Of a DNA stretch of 64,000 nucleotides, positions 35,192-47,060 are shown one piece after another. The stretch's first letter is position 1. The number at the start of each line of letters is the position of its first letter. The stretch comes from Periconia sp. R9002. Lineage: Eukaryota; Ascomycota; Dothideomycetes; Pleosporales; Periconiaceae. Under the pieces are notes generated by a model, which searched no databases, had not been told where the DNA came from, and saw only the letters and a list, made by a program, of their open reading frames with translations. The stretch is taken from contig JAMAHW010000014.1 of the NCBI GenBank assembly GCA_023627715.1, positions 434,001 through 498,000 of the forward strand, read 5' to 3'. A program made the position numbers and the translations under genes.

Positions 35192-37121
35192 ATGATGGCA
35201 CGCCTGTGGGCTTATTTGATGCTTGCAGTCCATGAGTTTGCTTTCGCAACGACAGCATCCCATAATGCAACATGTCGATATCTTCCCGGTGATGAGGAAT
35301 GGCCAAGTCAAGAGGCATGGAGTCAACTCAACGCAAGTGTTCACGGTCGTCTGATTGCTGCAATTCCGCCAGGAAACGTTTGTCACGACCCAACCTATGA
35401 TGAGGCGGCGTGTGTGGCATTGCAACAAATCTGGACAATTCCAGCGACGCAGTACGTCGATCTACATTTACCTTGATTCATGAAGCCAGTCATTGAGTAA
35501 CGCACAGATTCAATACGCCGGCAGGCTTCATGTCGCCATACCACCAAAATGAATCGTGCATTCCATTCACTGCGCGCAATTCGTCTTGTATACAGGGCAA
35601 TTACGTCGAATATGCCATTGAAGTCACGGGAGCGGCGGATGTTCAAGCCGGCCTGAAATTTGCTCAAGAGAACAACGTCAGGCTGGTGGTCAAGAATACC
35701 GGTCATGAGTATGACCCTCTTTCTCGTGAAGCGGAGAATCCAACCAACTGACACTGTTAGTTATCTGGGAAAATCGACAGGGAAGGGTGCACTCAGTCTA
35801 TGGATGCATAACCTCAAATCTATCTCTTTTTCAAACTACACCAGTGACACCTACAGCGGACCTGCTGTCAAAATGGGGGCCGGCGTGCAAGCATACGAGG
35901 CCTACACCGCTGCGGATACGGTGGGGCTTATGGTAGTGGGAGGTCAGTGTCCTACAGTTGGACTTGCCGGAGGGTATTCACAAGGTGGGGGTCATTCGAC
36001 CCTTAGCTCTGTCCATGGCCTCGGAGCAGATCAAACGCTCGAATGGGAGGTCGTCACTGCCAATGGTTCCATGGTGACTGCAACGCCCACCGAAAATGCC
36101 GATCTATATTGGGCACTGAGCGGTGAGTTTCTCCCGGGTATGAAGTAGTATCAAGACACCACGTGGGGTGTCACTATGAGACCTTCATAATCCACTGGAT
36201 CACCCCTGCTCAAGTTAAGCTAACTTTGTGCCCGCAACTTCAGGGGGAGGAGGCGGAACCTATGGCGTTGTCCTTTCGCTGACGTCTCGAGCCTATCCGA
36301 ATAGCCGGATGGGCGGCGCTACTTTACTCTTCACGGCTCCATCAAGCGATGACGACAAGTTGTGGGATGCGGTTGCTTTCTTCCAGAAGAGTGCGCTTCC
36401 CACCATTGTTGACCGAGGTGCGCACGTTCAATGGGCGATTGCAGGATCTTCATTTGTTCTCGGCGAGTGCACCATTCCAGGCGCGACCGAAGATGACATG
36501 CGGACCGCGTTTTCTTCCTTTACGCAGCATCTTGAGAGCTTAGAATTCCAGTATCAGCTGAATGTTACCAGCTACCCGACATTCAAGCAGCACGCAGACG
36601 TCTACCTCGGCCCTCTCGCGGATGCCCCTTCCTCGCAGATCCAAGGGGGCGTTATGATCTCTCGATCAACCGTATCTTCTAGAAACGCCGACCTCACTTC
36701 TACTCTTCGCCATATTGCAACCACATATCCCCAATTCATCATAGCGAGTTATGGGCTCAACGTCTCAAAGCCCGCTCCGTTCCCGAATGCGGTACTTCCA
36801 GCTTGGCGTGATACGTTGATCTATGTAGTGGTATTCCAGTTTTGGAATTTCACCGTACCCTACTCGGCGATGAAGGAGCAGGAGCGAATCTTGACCGAGG
36901 ACCTTATGCCTCCGCTGCAGGATTTGGCCTCCGGGGCTTATCTGAGCGAGGCGGATTTTCACAATCCCCGATGGAAGGAGGAGTTTTATGGGCAAAACTG
37001 GGAGAGACTGGTTAATATCAAAACAGCATGGGATCCCACAAATTTGTTTTATGCCACTACTGCTGTAGGAAGTGACGAGTGGACCGTGGCAGGAGATGGG
37101 CGGCTTTGTCGAGCAGCGTAG
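35192..37121 (+). CDS. secreted FAD-linked oxidase, berberine-bridge-enzyme type, 566 aa, four exons
   Basis: Exons 35192-35451, 35508-35708, 35761-36122 and 36244-37121 join in frame. A hydrophobic N-terminus (MMARLWAYLMLAVHEFAFA) is a likely signal peptide and Asn-x-Ser/Thr sites are frequent, so the enzyme is probably secreted. The FAD domain shows VVKNTGHDYLG with His153 and GGQCPTVGLAGGYSQGGGHS with Cys217; a His and Cys 64 residues apart match the bicovalent FAD attachment of the berberine bridge/VAO branch. ALSGGGGGTYGVV and the C-terminal NWERLVNIKTAWDPTNLFY are also diagnostic. It should oxidise an alcohol, sugar or secondary-metabolite substrate with O2, giving H2O2; the substrate is unknown. 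ATG 35195 is an equally possible start. Confidence 0.92.
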
Positions 37122-37448
37122 AACTTCGGAAATATTAAAACCCGATGAATTTAGCACGCCACAGGTCTAACAATGTTTCCAATGATTCAAAACCTCCTGG
37201 GGTGACAATCACATCGTCACCTGTCCAAGTAAAAGTACAGAACATCCTCTCATCCACCCTACAGGAATTTCCCAAAACATCTATTACAAAAGCTCAATTC
37301 AGGAACGAAAGAAAACATACTCCAAGAGTGGATGATGATACGGACGGCCCGTCCCACTCCGGCAGTCAAAAGTAAGCTAAACCCCACCAAACAGACCCAC
37401 CATCTCACCTACAGATCAGACCCTACTTCTCTCAGACTAGTACAATCA
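37122..37448. other. intergenic; promoter of the HAD gene
   Basis: 327 bp, nothing further seen. The frame of the HAD gene stays open upstream to 37332, so a slightly earlier start is possible. Confidence 0.45.
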
Positions 37449-38605
37449 ATGTCACACCTCCTCACCCACCACAGACCCCTCTTACCCAGCTCATTCATAC
37501 TCGCTCGCCGTCTTGCATGTACAGGTACATGTACAGCACTAAACAGGTCACGGCGATACGGGCCCCTTGCAGATCACCTCACCACCGGTGTGGCCTCTGG
37601 TTTGCACAATCCAAGGAGAACACCGGCAAGGACACCAATAAGAGTTATGAGTACGAGCGCGATTGCAGAACATGAGAAGATGAAACGACCGCGACAGTTT
37701 GCGCCGCTCGATCCAAAGAAGAAGGTTGAGGGGGATGAGAGACAGGTGCTTGAGGGCATTGTGTTTGACGTTGATGGGACGTTGTGTGCGTGATAGATTC
37801 CTTTGATTTTTCCTTTTGTTTCCATTCATGACACTGTATTCGTGCTGTTACATGGATGACAGATATCATCCCTTGCTTCTCACCACCAACCAACACTCCA
37901 ACTTACAACTAACACGCCCGGCAAGGTCTCCCGCAAACTTACATGTTTGGTGAAATGCGGAGAGCTCTCGGCATCACCAAAGCAACCGACATCCTGGACC
38001 ACATCTACGCATTGTCCGAGCCGGCGCAAACCGAGGCGCACGACAAAGTGCGCGCCATTGAGCGTGAGGCTATGACCAAGCAACAGCCGCAGGAGGGTCT
38101 TGTTGAGCTGATGCGGTACTTGGACGAAAGGGGAGTAAAAAAGGGCATATGTACGCGGAATTTTGAGTGAGTAATTTTAATTCTATTGTTCTTTCCTTCG
38201 TACTTTCCCTTCTCATCACTCCTTCCCTTAATCTCCCCGTTCTAACCAACCCCTTACAGCGCCCCAGTAGCCCACCTTCTCACCACCTTCCTCCCAGACA
38301 CCTCCTTCACTCCTATAATAACCCGCGCCTTCCGACCCCCAAAGCCCTCACCAGCCGGTATCCTGCACATAGCTTCGACATGGAATCTTCCCGCAGCAAC
38401 GTCGCTCATCATGGTCGGCGACTCGCTGGATGATATGCTCGCGGGTCATCGTGCGGGCGCTGCAACTGTGCTGCTCTTGAATGATGTTAATGCGGACTTG
38501 GCGAATCATGAGTGTACGGATTTTGTGATCAGGAAGTTGGGCGACTTGGTTGGCGTTTTGGAGGAGGGGTTTGCAGGGAGGAATCGCGAGAATGATAGCA
38601 AATAG
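37449..38605 (+). CDS. HAD-superfamily phosphatase, about 307 aa, three exons
   Basis: Exons 37449-37785, 37926-38166 and 38260-38605. HAD motif I is GIVFDVDGTLC (nucleophile Asp107, acid/base Asp109), split by intron 1; motif II is in GICTRNFD; motif III Lys lies in RPPKPSPAGIL; motif IV is MVGDSLDDMLAG. It is a small-molecule phosphatase of the DVDGT class, substrate unknown. The stretch from residue 1 to 66 is rich in Arg, Ser, Thr and Leu without acidic residues until Asp42, as in mitochondrial presequences; an internal ATG at 37647 would give a 241-aa cytosolic form. Two start sites giving two locations is therefore possible. The 3' end converges on the PLP enzyme gene with 76 bp between stop codons. 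Confidence 0.88.
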
Positions 38606-38681
38606 GAGGAGTGAGAAGGTAGGTGAGGTTAAGAAATTCAAAATGGGTAAACTTCAATTCCTTCCTGGGACGTTCTTCACG

Positions 38682-39976
38682 CTACCCAGCGACATTCTCC
38701 GCGACTCTTCCCCCGTCTCTCCCCACCTTCCCTTCGGCCCTCTCCGCAGGCTTGTCCTCCTTAACCGCGAAGATCTTGGAAATAGCTTCAACAGTGGTAT
38801 TCCCCCCACTAAAGACGACGCCGATATTCCACCCTTCATCTCCGCTTTCCCTCTCCACCATCCTCCTGAAATCCTCATTGTACAGAATCACCGCCAATCC
38901 CATAACAGCAGACGGCTCAACGAAGCACTTCATCCGCTCCAACACCAATCGCATGGCGTCCTTGATGTTCTGTTCCGTTACGGCGTAGAGGCCGGTGATG
39001 TATGCGGGGTCCGATATGATCTTCCAATTGATTTCGCCGAGCGGTGTCCGCAGGCCATCGGCAATTGTCAGGGTCTTCACAGATGTGACGCGCGACCCAG
39101 CCGCAACGCCTCGCCGTGCATCGTCTGCGCCCTCAAAACTCGGTTCCGCGCCGAAAACGCGCACGCCTGTTCCATGTAAAGCCACCGCGTTGCCAGCGAG
39201 CATACCCCCACCTCCGCACGGCGCAATCACAGCGTCAAGTCCTTTGCCATTTTTGCCATGTACGCCTAGGTCTGCATCACTAGCGAGGAGCTCGTCGACT
39301 TGGGCCGTAGTTTCAAGAGCCATTGTACCCTGACCGAGGATGATGTCTGCGTGATCGTATGGGGGAACTAAGGTCGCGCCTGTTTGTTTGATGACTTCCG
39401 CGACGACAGCTTCGCGTTCGTCACTGGTCGAGCCGCTAAAGTGTACGATTGCGCCTTGCGATTTCGTGCCTGCGATTTTGGAAGGCGTGGATATTGAGGG
39501 CATGACGATGTGTGCGGGGATGGAGAAGGTCTTGCCGGCGAGGGCAAGGGCTTGGGCGTGATTTCCTGCGGTCAATTATAAGCGTCATACTCGCAATTAT
39601 ATGGTTTGCGGTATTGTGAATCTGACGTACCGCTACTATGCGTAACCACTCCTTTCCTCCTAACCTCCTCAACGCCCCCCTCCGTCCGCTCAATCAGGCG
39701 CTTTACCGCATGGAACGCCCCACGGACTTTGAAGGCACCGATGCGCTGGAAATTCTCACACTTGAAGAAAAGTTTAATCTTGGGCTTCGCTGGTTCCTGT
39801 CCTTCCCACAGTGTTCCCTTGAGCGCATCGGGCGACTGCGGTGTAGACGCAAGCGTCGAGAGCGTTGTGTTGGTTTGCACGGGTGTGTGGTGGATGTGGG
39901 GTTTCACGAGGGCGTGGGCGGCAATGACATTGTCGCGCGTCAGCTCGAGAGCTGTCTGGTTGGGAATGGAGGCCAT
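38682..39976 (-). CDS. PLP-dependent serine racemase / threonine dehydratase-like enzyme, 409 aa, two exons
   Basis: Minus-strand exons 39976-39631 and 39565-38682, intron 65 nt. Fold-type II PLP enzyme: Schiff-base Lys83 in FFKCENFQRIGAFKVRG, the SSGNHAQALA substrate loop formed across the splice junction, and the phosphate-binding glycine loop CGGGGMLAG at about 232-240. VFGAEPSFEGADD contains the Glu and Asp positions that bind the divalent metal in serine racemases and in yeast Sry1-type 3-hydroxyaspartate dehydratase. There is no ACT regulatory domain and no mitochondrial signal, so this is not the biosynthetic Ilv1 threonine deaminase. Likely activity: racemisation or dehydration of serine, threonine or 3-hydroxyaspartate in the cytosol. 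The tail after residue 385 is charged and variable. The start was chosen at the Met giving the standard family N-terminus; an ATG 19 codons upstream is in frame. Confidence 0.9.
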
Positions 39977-40376
39977 TGCGGCACGTAGAGGGGTGGGACA
40001 CCTGGGGTAGGTTGGGGTGGCGCCGGTGGGCACATGGTGAATTAATGGTCAGGAACGTGGCGGGGTGGAAGGGCGGAGGTGGGCCGTCGGTAGAAGAAGG
40101 GCTCAGTATCGGCCCTGCACATGTGGGCGCGATACACTTTGTCAAATCTCAACTACGAAACTCCTCCATTGATCCAAAGCATTTGCCATCGGCCATATTG
40201 GATAACCATACCGTCATGAAAGATTTATTTTCAACTCACAGGACGGTGGAGAGAGTCTTAACAACATTTAAACCAGATGGCGTCATTCATGTGGGATGGA
40301 TTAGGTTTTTGAGCATTACTAACATTGTACCGTCATGGTCTCATGATTGCAGTGTCGCTTTCATATAAATATGTAT
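39977..40376. other. intergenic, 400 bp
   Basis: Upstream of the PLP enzyme and beyond the 3' end of the carboxypeptidase gene. Nothing further seen. Confidence 0.5.
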
Positions 40377-42265
40377 TTACAACCACATCTTCATATCCGC
40401 CGCGATTCTCCTGCCACCAATTGCTCCTGATGTTGCATTGGTAGCATTGCTACCGGGCGTGGTAGTGAATGGCACTTTGCTCGTCAAGCTGTCAATGCGT
40501 CCCAGCAAAAACTCCAGCTGCCTGTACCCACTGCTGGGTTGATATTGGGGTACCATGTGGCCACTGAGGGCCTGATAAACAAAGGTGAGCTTCCTTTCAG
40601 TGTGGGCCTTACCCATTACGCCACTGCCCGCCAAGCTTTCGAGGCTGTAATCGTCATGGTAGGGGACGTAAAAATCTTCGGTAGGAGGGGACTGGAAGCC
40701 CTGCTGACCACCAAATGTCATGTTCTGGATAGCGAGGAGGGTTCCATTAAAGAGAAGAACATAATCCAAGTCGCCATGAACAATGACAGTCCGATCCAGA
40801 GTGTCAATAAGGCGAGGAATGACCTCCCAGGACGATTGTGCAGATGTGTCCGTATCGAGCACACCATTCGAGCATTCATTCCACTCTTGAATAGGCGCAT
40901 TGATGGCCTTCTGCACATCAGTGCGATTGAAATATATTTGTTGACCCTCGGGCAGATAGTCGAAAGACCCAGGGAAACCGAGCTGGTCCCAGAGCAGGGG
41001 GCAGGTAGTGGCGACCTGGTAGACATCAAAACAGGGGTTGGTGAGCAGGACAGCATTGAAGATGTCCTCCCACACTCCGCAGCCGGGAGTCTTGGCGGTG
41101 TTGTTAGGGGTGGGTAGCTTTGCGACGGGAGGGAATGTCAAGTATGTGTTCATGTAGTCGGTGTAACCGCACTTGTCAGCGCGGGCATGAAGATCTGCAG
41201 TGTAGGAAGCGTTGAGATTGAAGAGGCCGGCCCATTGGTCGAGGAAGGGGACAGCAGGAACTATATCATTGTCAGTTTTTGTCAATTTACGGATGCCGAA
41301 CGCTCAAGTAACTTACTATCTTCCAGCAACACGTCTTCGGCGATACTAGGGTCATAAATCATTATTCCCTTGACGTCGTAAAACTTCGTATCGTTCTTCT
41401 TCACCATGGCATCGGCGATATAGGGGACGTATTTGCCCGCATAGCTCTCGCCTGCGATGTACACCTTCCTATTCTCCAATCCAAATGTTTGGATAAAATT
41501 CTTCCAGAAACCGGCAAACTCTTGCGCGGTCTGCTCCTCGCTAGTAGCTGTAGGAGTGCCTTGCGAAAAACCAGTGCCCACAGGCTGCCTGAACGTGTGG
41601 AAATCCAGTCAGCAAACTCAGCTTCAGCAACGCGAAGACAGGGGAGAATACGCACTCCACCCACACCATGTTGGTGAGACTTGCCCAGTTCCACGGGTTG
41701 TAAACCGGGCGAGGAGTGCCATATTGCCATGAGATGGGCCCGTTCTCTTGGAGGAATCCTTCGAGCGATGAACATCCTGGACCCTTTGCAACACTTAGCA
41801 CAATTCTCGTTTGATAGCATATTCCAAGTATTCACTCACGCCATTGAGCCAGATTGTAATCTCGTCACTGGCCTGTTCGTTCTTGCTGGGGAAGAACCAA
41901 AAGTACAGCTCGCTCGTTTCGTTTGCCTTGTCACTGATCGGCATCAGTCCGGCATAACTCTCCCCGATGTCGAAGTCGACTTCCGGGATCGCGCCTGCAG
42001 TGCCATTGACGACATATTCTGCGTGAGATGGTTAGCGTGGAGCAAAAGAAGGTAATCGATGATTCAACTTACTCGCTGTCTTGTCGCTTTGTGGGATGAT
42101 GGTCTTCTCGGCGCGCTTGATGTGTGGAGTTGCCGGCTGAGCTGGGAATCCAAATCGTGGCTTGGGCAGTTCAATACCTTTCCTGGCCAGAGCTGCAGCG
42201 CGGGAGCTTTTAGCTACAGCCGTTGAAGCCAGACCGCCAATGGCGAGAACAGAGAGCAATTGCAT
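40377..42265 (-). CDS. secreted serine carboxypeptidase, family S10, 551 aa, five exons
   Basis: Minus-strand exons 42265-42073, 42018-41840, 41783-41656, 41588-41317 and 41260-40377. Signal peptide [18 protein letters not shown]. The S10 substrate-binding string [11 protein letters not shown] is rebuilt across intron 2. The catalytic triad is Ser215 in [11 protein letters not shown], Asp423 in [12 protein letters not shown] and His492 in [11 protein letters not shown]. Several N-glycosylation sites lie near the end. It removes C-terminal residues from peptides at acid pH, either outside the cell or in the vacuole. No GPI-type tail is obvious, although the last 40 residues are Thr/Ser/Asn-rich. 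A sedolisin gene lies immediately upstream on the same strand, a sensible functional pair. A TTAAATAG string at 42358-42365 on the minus strand may serve as TATA box. Confidence 0.93.
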
Positions 42266-43287
42266 CTTGGCGGATGATTTCCAACCTAGGTGGTTTGGCA
42301 AGGAGCAAGAGAAACGAAGCGCAGCAAGGCGGCGTAACGACTCAGGGCAGAGTTGGCTATTTAACCAGAGAGAAATCCCTTGCGCTAGACTTGTGCGGTT
42401 CGTTGCCTGGTCATACCGCATACGCAGTAAGATGACGATGTACGAAAATTAAGAGACTGGGGTATTAGAGCTTTGCTACCAGTTTAGGCAGGCGACATGA
42501 TAGCTCGCCGCCGTCTCGAATCCGCGATATTGGACCGCGGTTCCTGGGACAAACCAACAGGAGGCAATTTGCATAGTCCCGGTCATGTAGAGAACGAGGA
42601 TCCAAAGTTCAAACGGTCGTTGCGATTCAGCAGTCCTGTATAGAACAGACAACTCTGCGTCCATCTTATGCGTACTATCCTAGCTCACCGCGTTCAGGGA
42701 CCGGTAAGGCCTCAGGAGTATCCTCCATGGTCTTCTCTTCGTCGCATTATTTCCGCCCATCTACCAGCCCACCGTCTAACCAACTGCTCCAAAGGCTCGG
42801 TGCATGCCTGGATAGGTAGGACAAGGATCACTACCTGGAAAGATAAGCTTCTGCCGCGGCGTGTGTGGGTGGAGATGGGCTTGGAGGTGATGCTTGTCTG
42901 TCTGCAGATAAGAAGAGACGGGGCTACGGCGTTGGAACTGCTAACGGAAAATGGAAGGTCATTCGTGCGGGACGCTGATTGGGCAATTGGAGAGATGGAT
43001 TTTCTGCACAACAGGACTGGTCATGGATCAAGCTTTGAGAAATAGGGAAAGATGGAGAAAGTGAGGGCACCAGGACGCCTGAGAAGTCAAAGTTCTGGTG
43101 TTGAGGTTGAAAGGAAGTGTGGCACGCTGCTGACGTAGAAAAAGCAGCAATGGTTGATGGAGGCGCGCTAGCTGGATTAGCTGCCGCTTCCTGCAAGGGC
43201 ACAGAACCATCACCACATCTTCGTACCCATGTATCGCCATACCCTTCTTTTCATCAAATACCTAGTCTTTTCCCTCTACTTCAATGC
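42266..43287. other. spacer between the two protease genes
   Basis: About 1 kb. Short frames only (for example plus 42668-43045), without domain signatures. Contains the carboxypeptidase promoter and the 3' flank of the sedolisin gene. Confidence 0.5.
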
Positions 43288-45210
43288 TTAATAAATATAA
43301 GAGGAATTCGTCGACAGCAGCTGGAGGAGCTTGCCGAAATCGGGAGTTCCCAACCCGGTAACTGGATCCCAGCCCTCTGTCGCATTCCACGATGCGTAAG
43401 GAATGAATGGCGTCTCCAAACCCGAGTATGGATCCGTTCCCGTGCAACCAGTCGATCCTCCACCCGTGATATCATTCAGGCCTTTGTAGCCTGTGCTGTA
43501 CAACCAAGGATTCAGGAACCCTAGCGCCGAATTTCCAGAAGAGAGTCGCGCATTGTTCAAAAGCCCTACAATCGAAGCAACAACAGGTGCGGACGCGCTC
43601 GTGCCCCCTATGCTGAACTCTGTTCCCTTATCTACAATGCGGAATCGCAAACCTTGAGCTGCAATATCGGGAAACCCGCGACCTTGAGGATTGTAGAGGT
43701 TTTCCCAGCGTGAACCAAGTTGGTTCAAATAGCTGGAGACAGCCGATTCTTGGTACGATGGCCGTGGCCAAATGTCAGAAAACCCACCTGATGAGAAATA
43801 AACCGCTATCTCAGGCTCAACATTGACCGTTCCACCGACTGATGTGACGTACGGGCAGGCGGCAGGAAATATGGGAAGGAAGCGGGTTGTGTTTTTCCCG
43901 TCATTTGTTTGGCAAGCACCGCCTACCCCCGTGTCTCCGCTGCTGAAAATGACACTCACTCCACGCGTACCAAGCTGGCCGATCAGGTCGCAAACCTTCT
44001 TCGAGTATTCGACAGGGACACTTTGCTCATTCTCGCCATATGACGTGCTAATGACCTGCGGTAGCTCGTCATCTGGCAGCCCGACGGCATAGGTAAAGAA
44101 GTCGAGGTAGGGCTCGTTTTGGTTGTCTGCCTCACTAGGTTGGTCCAGATCCGGAATCAAAATACCGCGGTTTGGGGTGCTGTAAAAATTGACTTTAATA
44201 TTAGGAGCGACGAGGCCGAGGGTATACTCCACGTCAAGATTGGCTTCAACGCTGCTGTTGGTTGCGCGCTGGTCCAGGATACCACCTGTCCCAATCAGTC
44301 AGTGCATTTTCCATGGGAGTGGCAAAGAGCAACCTACCATTTACAGAGGTCCAAGTGAAGTTGCTACCAACAGCAAATGGTGCGTACGAAGCAGCGAATT
44401 GCGCCCAGTCCTTGAATCTAGCGTATTGCTCCAGGTAGCCGGTAACACCAATGGTCACGCTCGCATTGCCCGGAGTGTAGTCTGCAAAGTTGTACAAATC
44501 CTTGAGACATTGCGGTGTGATAGTCGTGTTGCACGTGATGTTGACTGCGGCGGCCGTGGAAATCGTGGGCACTTCTTCCAAGATATGCACATTGCTATGC
44601 TGTGGGCGAATCTCCCCGAATCGAGTGGTTGGCTGGATGAGATCAATGTGGTCGCGGATCTCCTTTGGTATGGAGTAATGAAGAGTCCGGATCTTTGTTA
44701 TTTCAGGACGCACCAGGGATTGGTAGGTTTTGAAAGTGGTGTTGAGCATGTTCTGCGCTTTGGAGATGGGCGCGATGAAGTTGATCCATTCTCCATCATC
44801 GACAATGTCTTCGGAGGGAATGTTGGAATCCTCGAGCCACTGGAGAACGCCAGAGGTAGCTTCGGCGCGCGGTTTGACAAGGTCTTTGAGCTCCTCTCGC
44901 TTCAAATGTTTTCCGTAACGGGAGTGACCTGGAGTAGAAACGGCGAAAAGTGTCTGCTCGAATAGGTCGTGATTGGGCTACGCAGTATAAGTTAAGTATT
45001 CACTGAGCTGGAAACCAGTGTAGGGAGACTGACAGAGTGCATTCCAATGCGGAAGTGCAGTTTCTTGTCTTGGGAAGGGGCGACGTCAAGCTCTTTCCAG
45101 CCCTGTGGTACATGTCGCAGGTTTTCCACCTCCTCTTTCTCGACATGCAAGGTTGACCTGGCATAGACGCCAGTCGCGACCAAGTAGCTGGCGATTAAAG
45201 CGACCCTCAT
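43288..45210 (-). CDS. sedolisin / tripeptidyl peptidase, family S53, 604 aa, three exons
   Basis: Minus-strand exons 45210-45034, 44977-44338 and 44285-43288. Signal peptide [17 protein letters not shown], then a pro-domain (about 20-190) with [10 protein letters not shown] and [10 protein letters not shown], typical of S53 zymogens. The catalytic Glu286 and Asp290 are in [10 protein letters not shown], rebuilt just after intron 2; the oxyanion Asp is in SSGDTGVGG; the nucleophile Ser502 is in GGTSASAP. The C-terminal [20 protein letters not shown] is the usual calcium-site region. It is a secreted acid peptidase that self-activates at low pH and releases tripeptides from N-termini. Together with the adjacent S10 carboxypeptidase it would digest peptides from both ends. 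Confidence 0.93.
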
Positions 45211-47060
45211 CTTCGTTCTCTCTCACTGTCCAGATCATGAGAAAACCGACAATGAAAGAGCAAGCGGTAGAATTGAATGAGGCGCACAGAAGAAATAAAT
45301 GGTTCCGCGCTCCTTCTATTTTCTTTTTCTATGCCTAGCGGGGTCTTGAGGGATGAGTGTAAAATGGTTCGCACGGAGGGGAAGACGCACATGTTATATC
45401 CAGCACGATATTGCACACTTGCCAAATCGGGGAGATAAACAAACGGGTCATACGCTCATCGAAGCACCCACCAGGACAGCAATGACGAGCACAAACGTTT
45501 CAACACCCGGGATGGTCGCACAAGGGTTCTGCGGTAACTTTGATCATCTATCTGCAGGTCCAGCTTGGCTGTTTTGTGCGACATGGAGCGTCATTGGATG
45601 GAGCCACGGGAGCGTCTGTTGATCGAGGTTCAGCCCACCATCTTTCCGTGGGATATTTGGCCGATTGTGGGACTATAGATTAATAATTGTCTACCTTCCA
45701 TTCATATCGTGATAGACATTTTGTGGTGGCGAGAATTGGAAAAGGGCAGGAGCCAGATATCAAATGCACGTCTCAGTGGACACGAAAGACCCAAGAAACA
45801 TCCATATTATGCCAAGTCCAAGTCCAACTGAGCCGAGAAATAGCAGTCTCTTATTTGATGCATGATTAGGAACCCCCTGCTGCCCAGAGACAGGGATCAG
45901 TGCGAGGATCATTGCTTTACAGGCAGTAGACGTATACCCTGGTAAATCGGATTTGTGGCTATTCACTTCGGATACGGGGACAACATAGGAGCCACTTCAT
46001 GTTAGATGCGTACCTCTAGATTGCGTTGTCTATGTGTCTTATAATGAATTGAACTGTAGCAATAGCTGTCCCAACCCAAGACCATGGTATACCATGCGCT
46101 ATACCATTATTGGACTAGCTCCTCCTCGACATCTCCATCTATTGTAGAAAGGAAGAACATAACATTCTGTATCTTGGAACTGACATTGCAATGAATACCT
46201 GTCAATTTTACACAGACCGATCCAAACCAGAAATGTTACAAGTAATACCGAACCAAACCGAAACAGCTCAGCTGCAAAAGGTAAATCGATTGTTGCCTAC
46301 CAAGATCAACCTCAGCATCTCCAAGAGAGTATGTAGTTTGAATGTGAAATGTCTTCGTTTCAATGTTCCTCTTGTCGTACAAGCCCTCTGCGCCCTTTCG
46401 AGATCATTCCAGCTTGCCGCCATTGGGAAATATTTGGTAATGTTTTTACTTCCATTGCTCGACCATTTTTCGATCGGTAGCATCGTTTGATGGATGTGTG
46501 GCTTTGGAAAAGCCGAATTTTTTTGTCTGGCATGCACTACATACTAGCTCATGCCTACCTACCTATGTACATAGCACTTGAGCAAGTCACAGCATAATTT
46601 CAGATCATGCATCATTATTTGAACTTACGTAGGGTTACAATCAGCGGTATACAGTAGCCGTATTCGAGTCTCCTTTGGGTTATCCCGCGGTTGCTCCATC
46701 CTTTCTGCCTTGCTTGCATTAGAAAATAGGAGAAAGAGTTATTTCGACGAAGAATGAATAGGTAGACATCACAATCATCGAGCGGTAGTATTTATCATTA
46801 ACTGAATTCATTATCTCATAAACTCTCCCTGCATTGTATGTAGTTACAACCTAAAGATTGCGTATAGTAGCAACCTTAAGGCTGCGTATGTAGTGACAAC
46901 TCGAAGGATGTGTGCGTAGTGACAACTCGAAGGATGTGTATGCAGTAACAACCTAAAGGCTGCGTGTGTAGTAACAACCTAAAGGCTGTGTTTGGTTCCA
47001 ATGCTTGTGATCGAGTCCATGAGAGTAAAGTGAGGCCTTATAATTCAAATAGTCCACCCC
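45211..47060. other. intergenic with a minisatellite at its right end
   Basis: 1.85 kb. No supportable gene; frames are under 100 codons. The right 230 bp holds the 26-bp repeat listed next. Confidence 0.5.
46836..46989 (+). repeat. 26-bp minisatellite, six copies
   Basis: Six head-to-tail units of the type GTATGTAGTGACAACTCGAA+GGATGT (one unit is 24 bp). Units fall into two subtypes, one with CCTAAAGGCTGC and one with CTCGAAGGATGT, arranged so that the two middle copies are nearly identical. It ends 71 bp beyond the stop codon of the coiled-coil gene at 47061, so it may be part of its 3' untranslated region. Confidence 0.9.

Noticed and set aside
29351..37121. Possible secondary-metabolite cluster (regulator, FAD oxidase, glycosyltransferase)
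   Set aside because: No core synthase is present, and the GT34 enzyme is a Golgi glycan enzyme, so the neighbours do not form a recognisable pathway.
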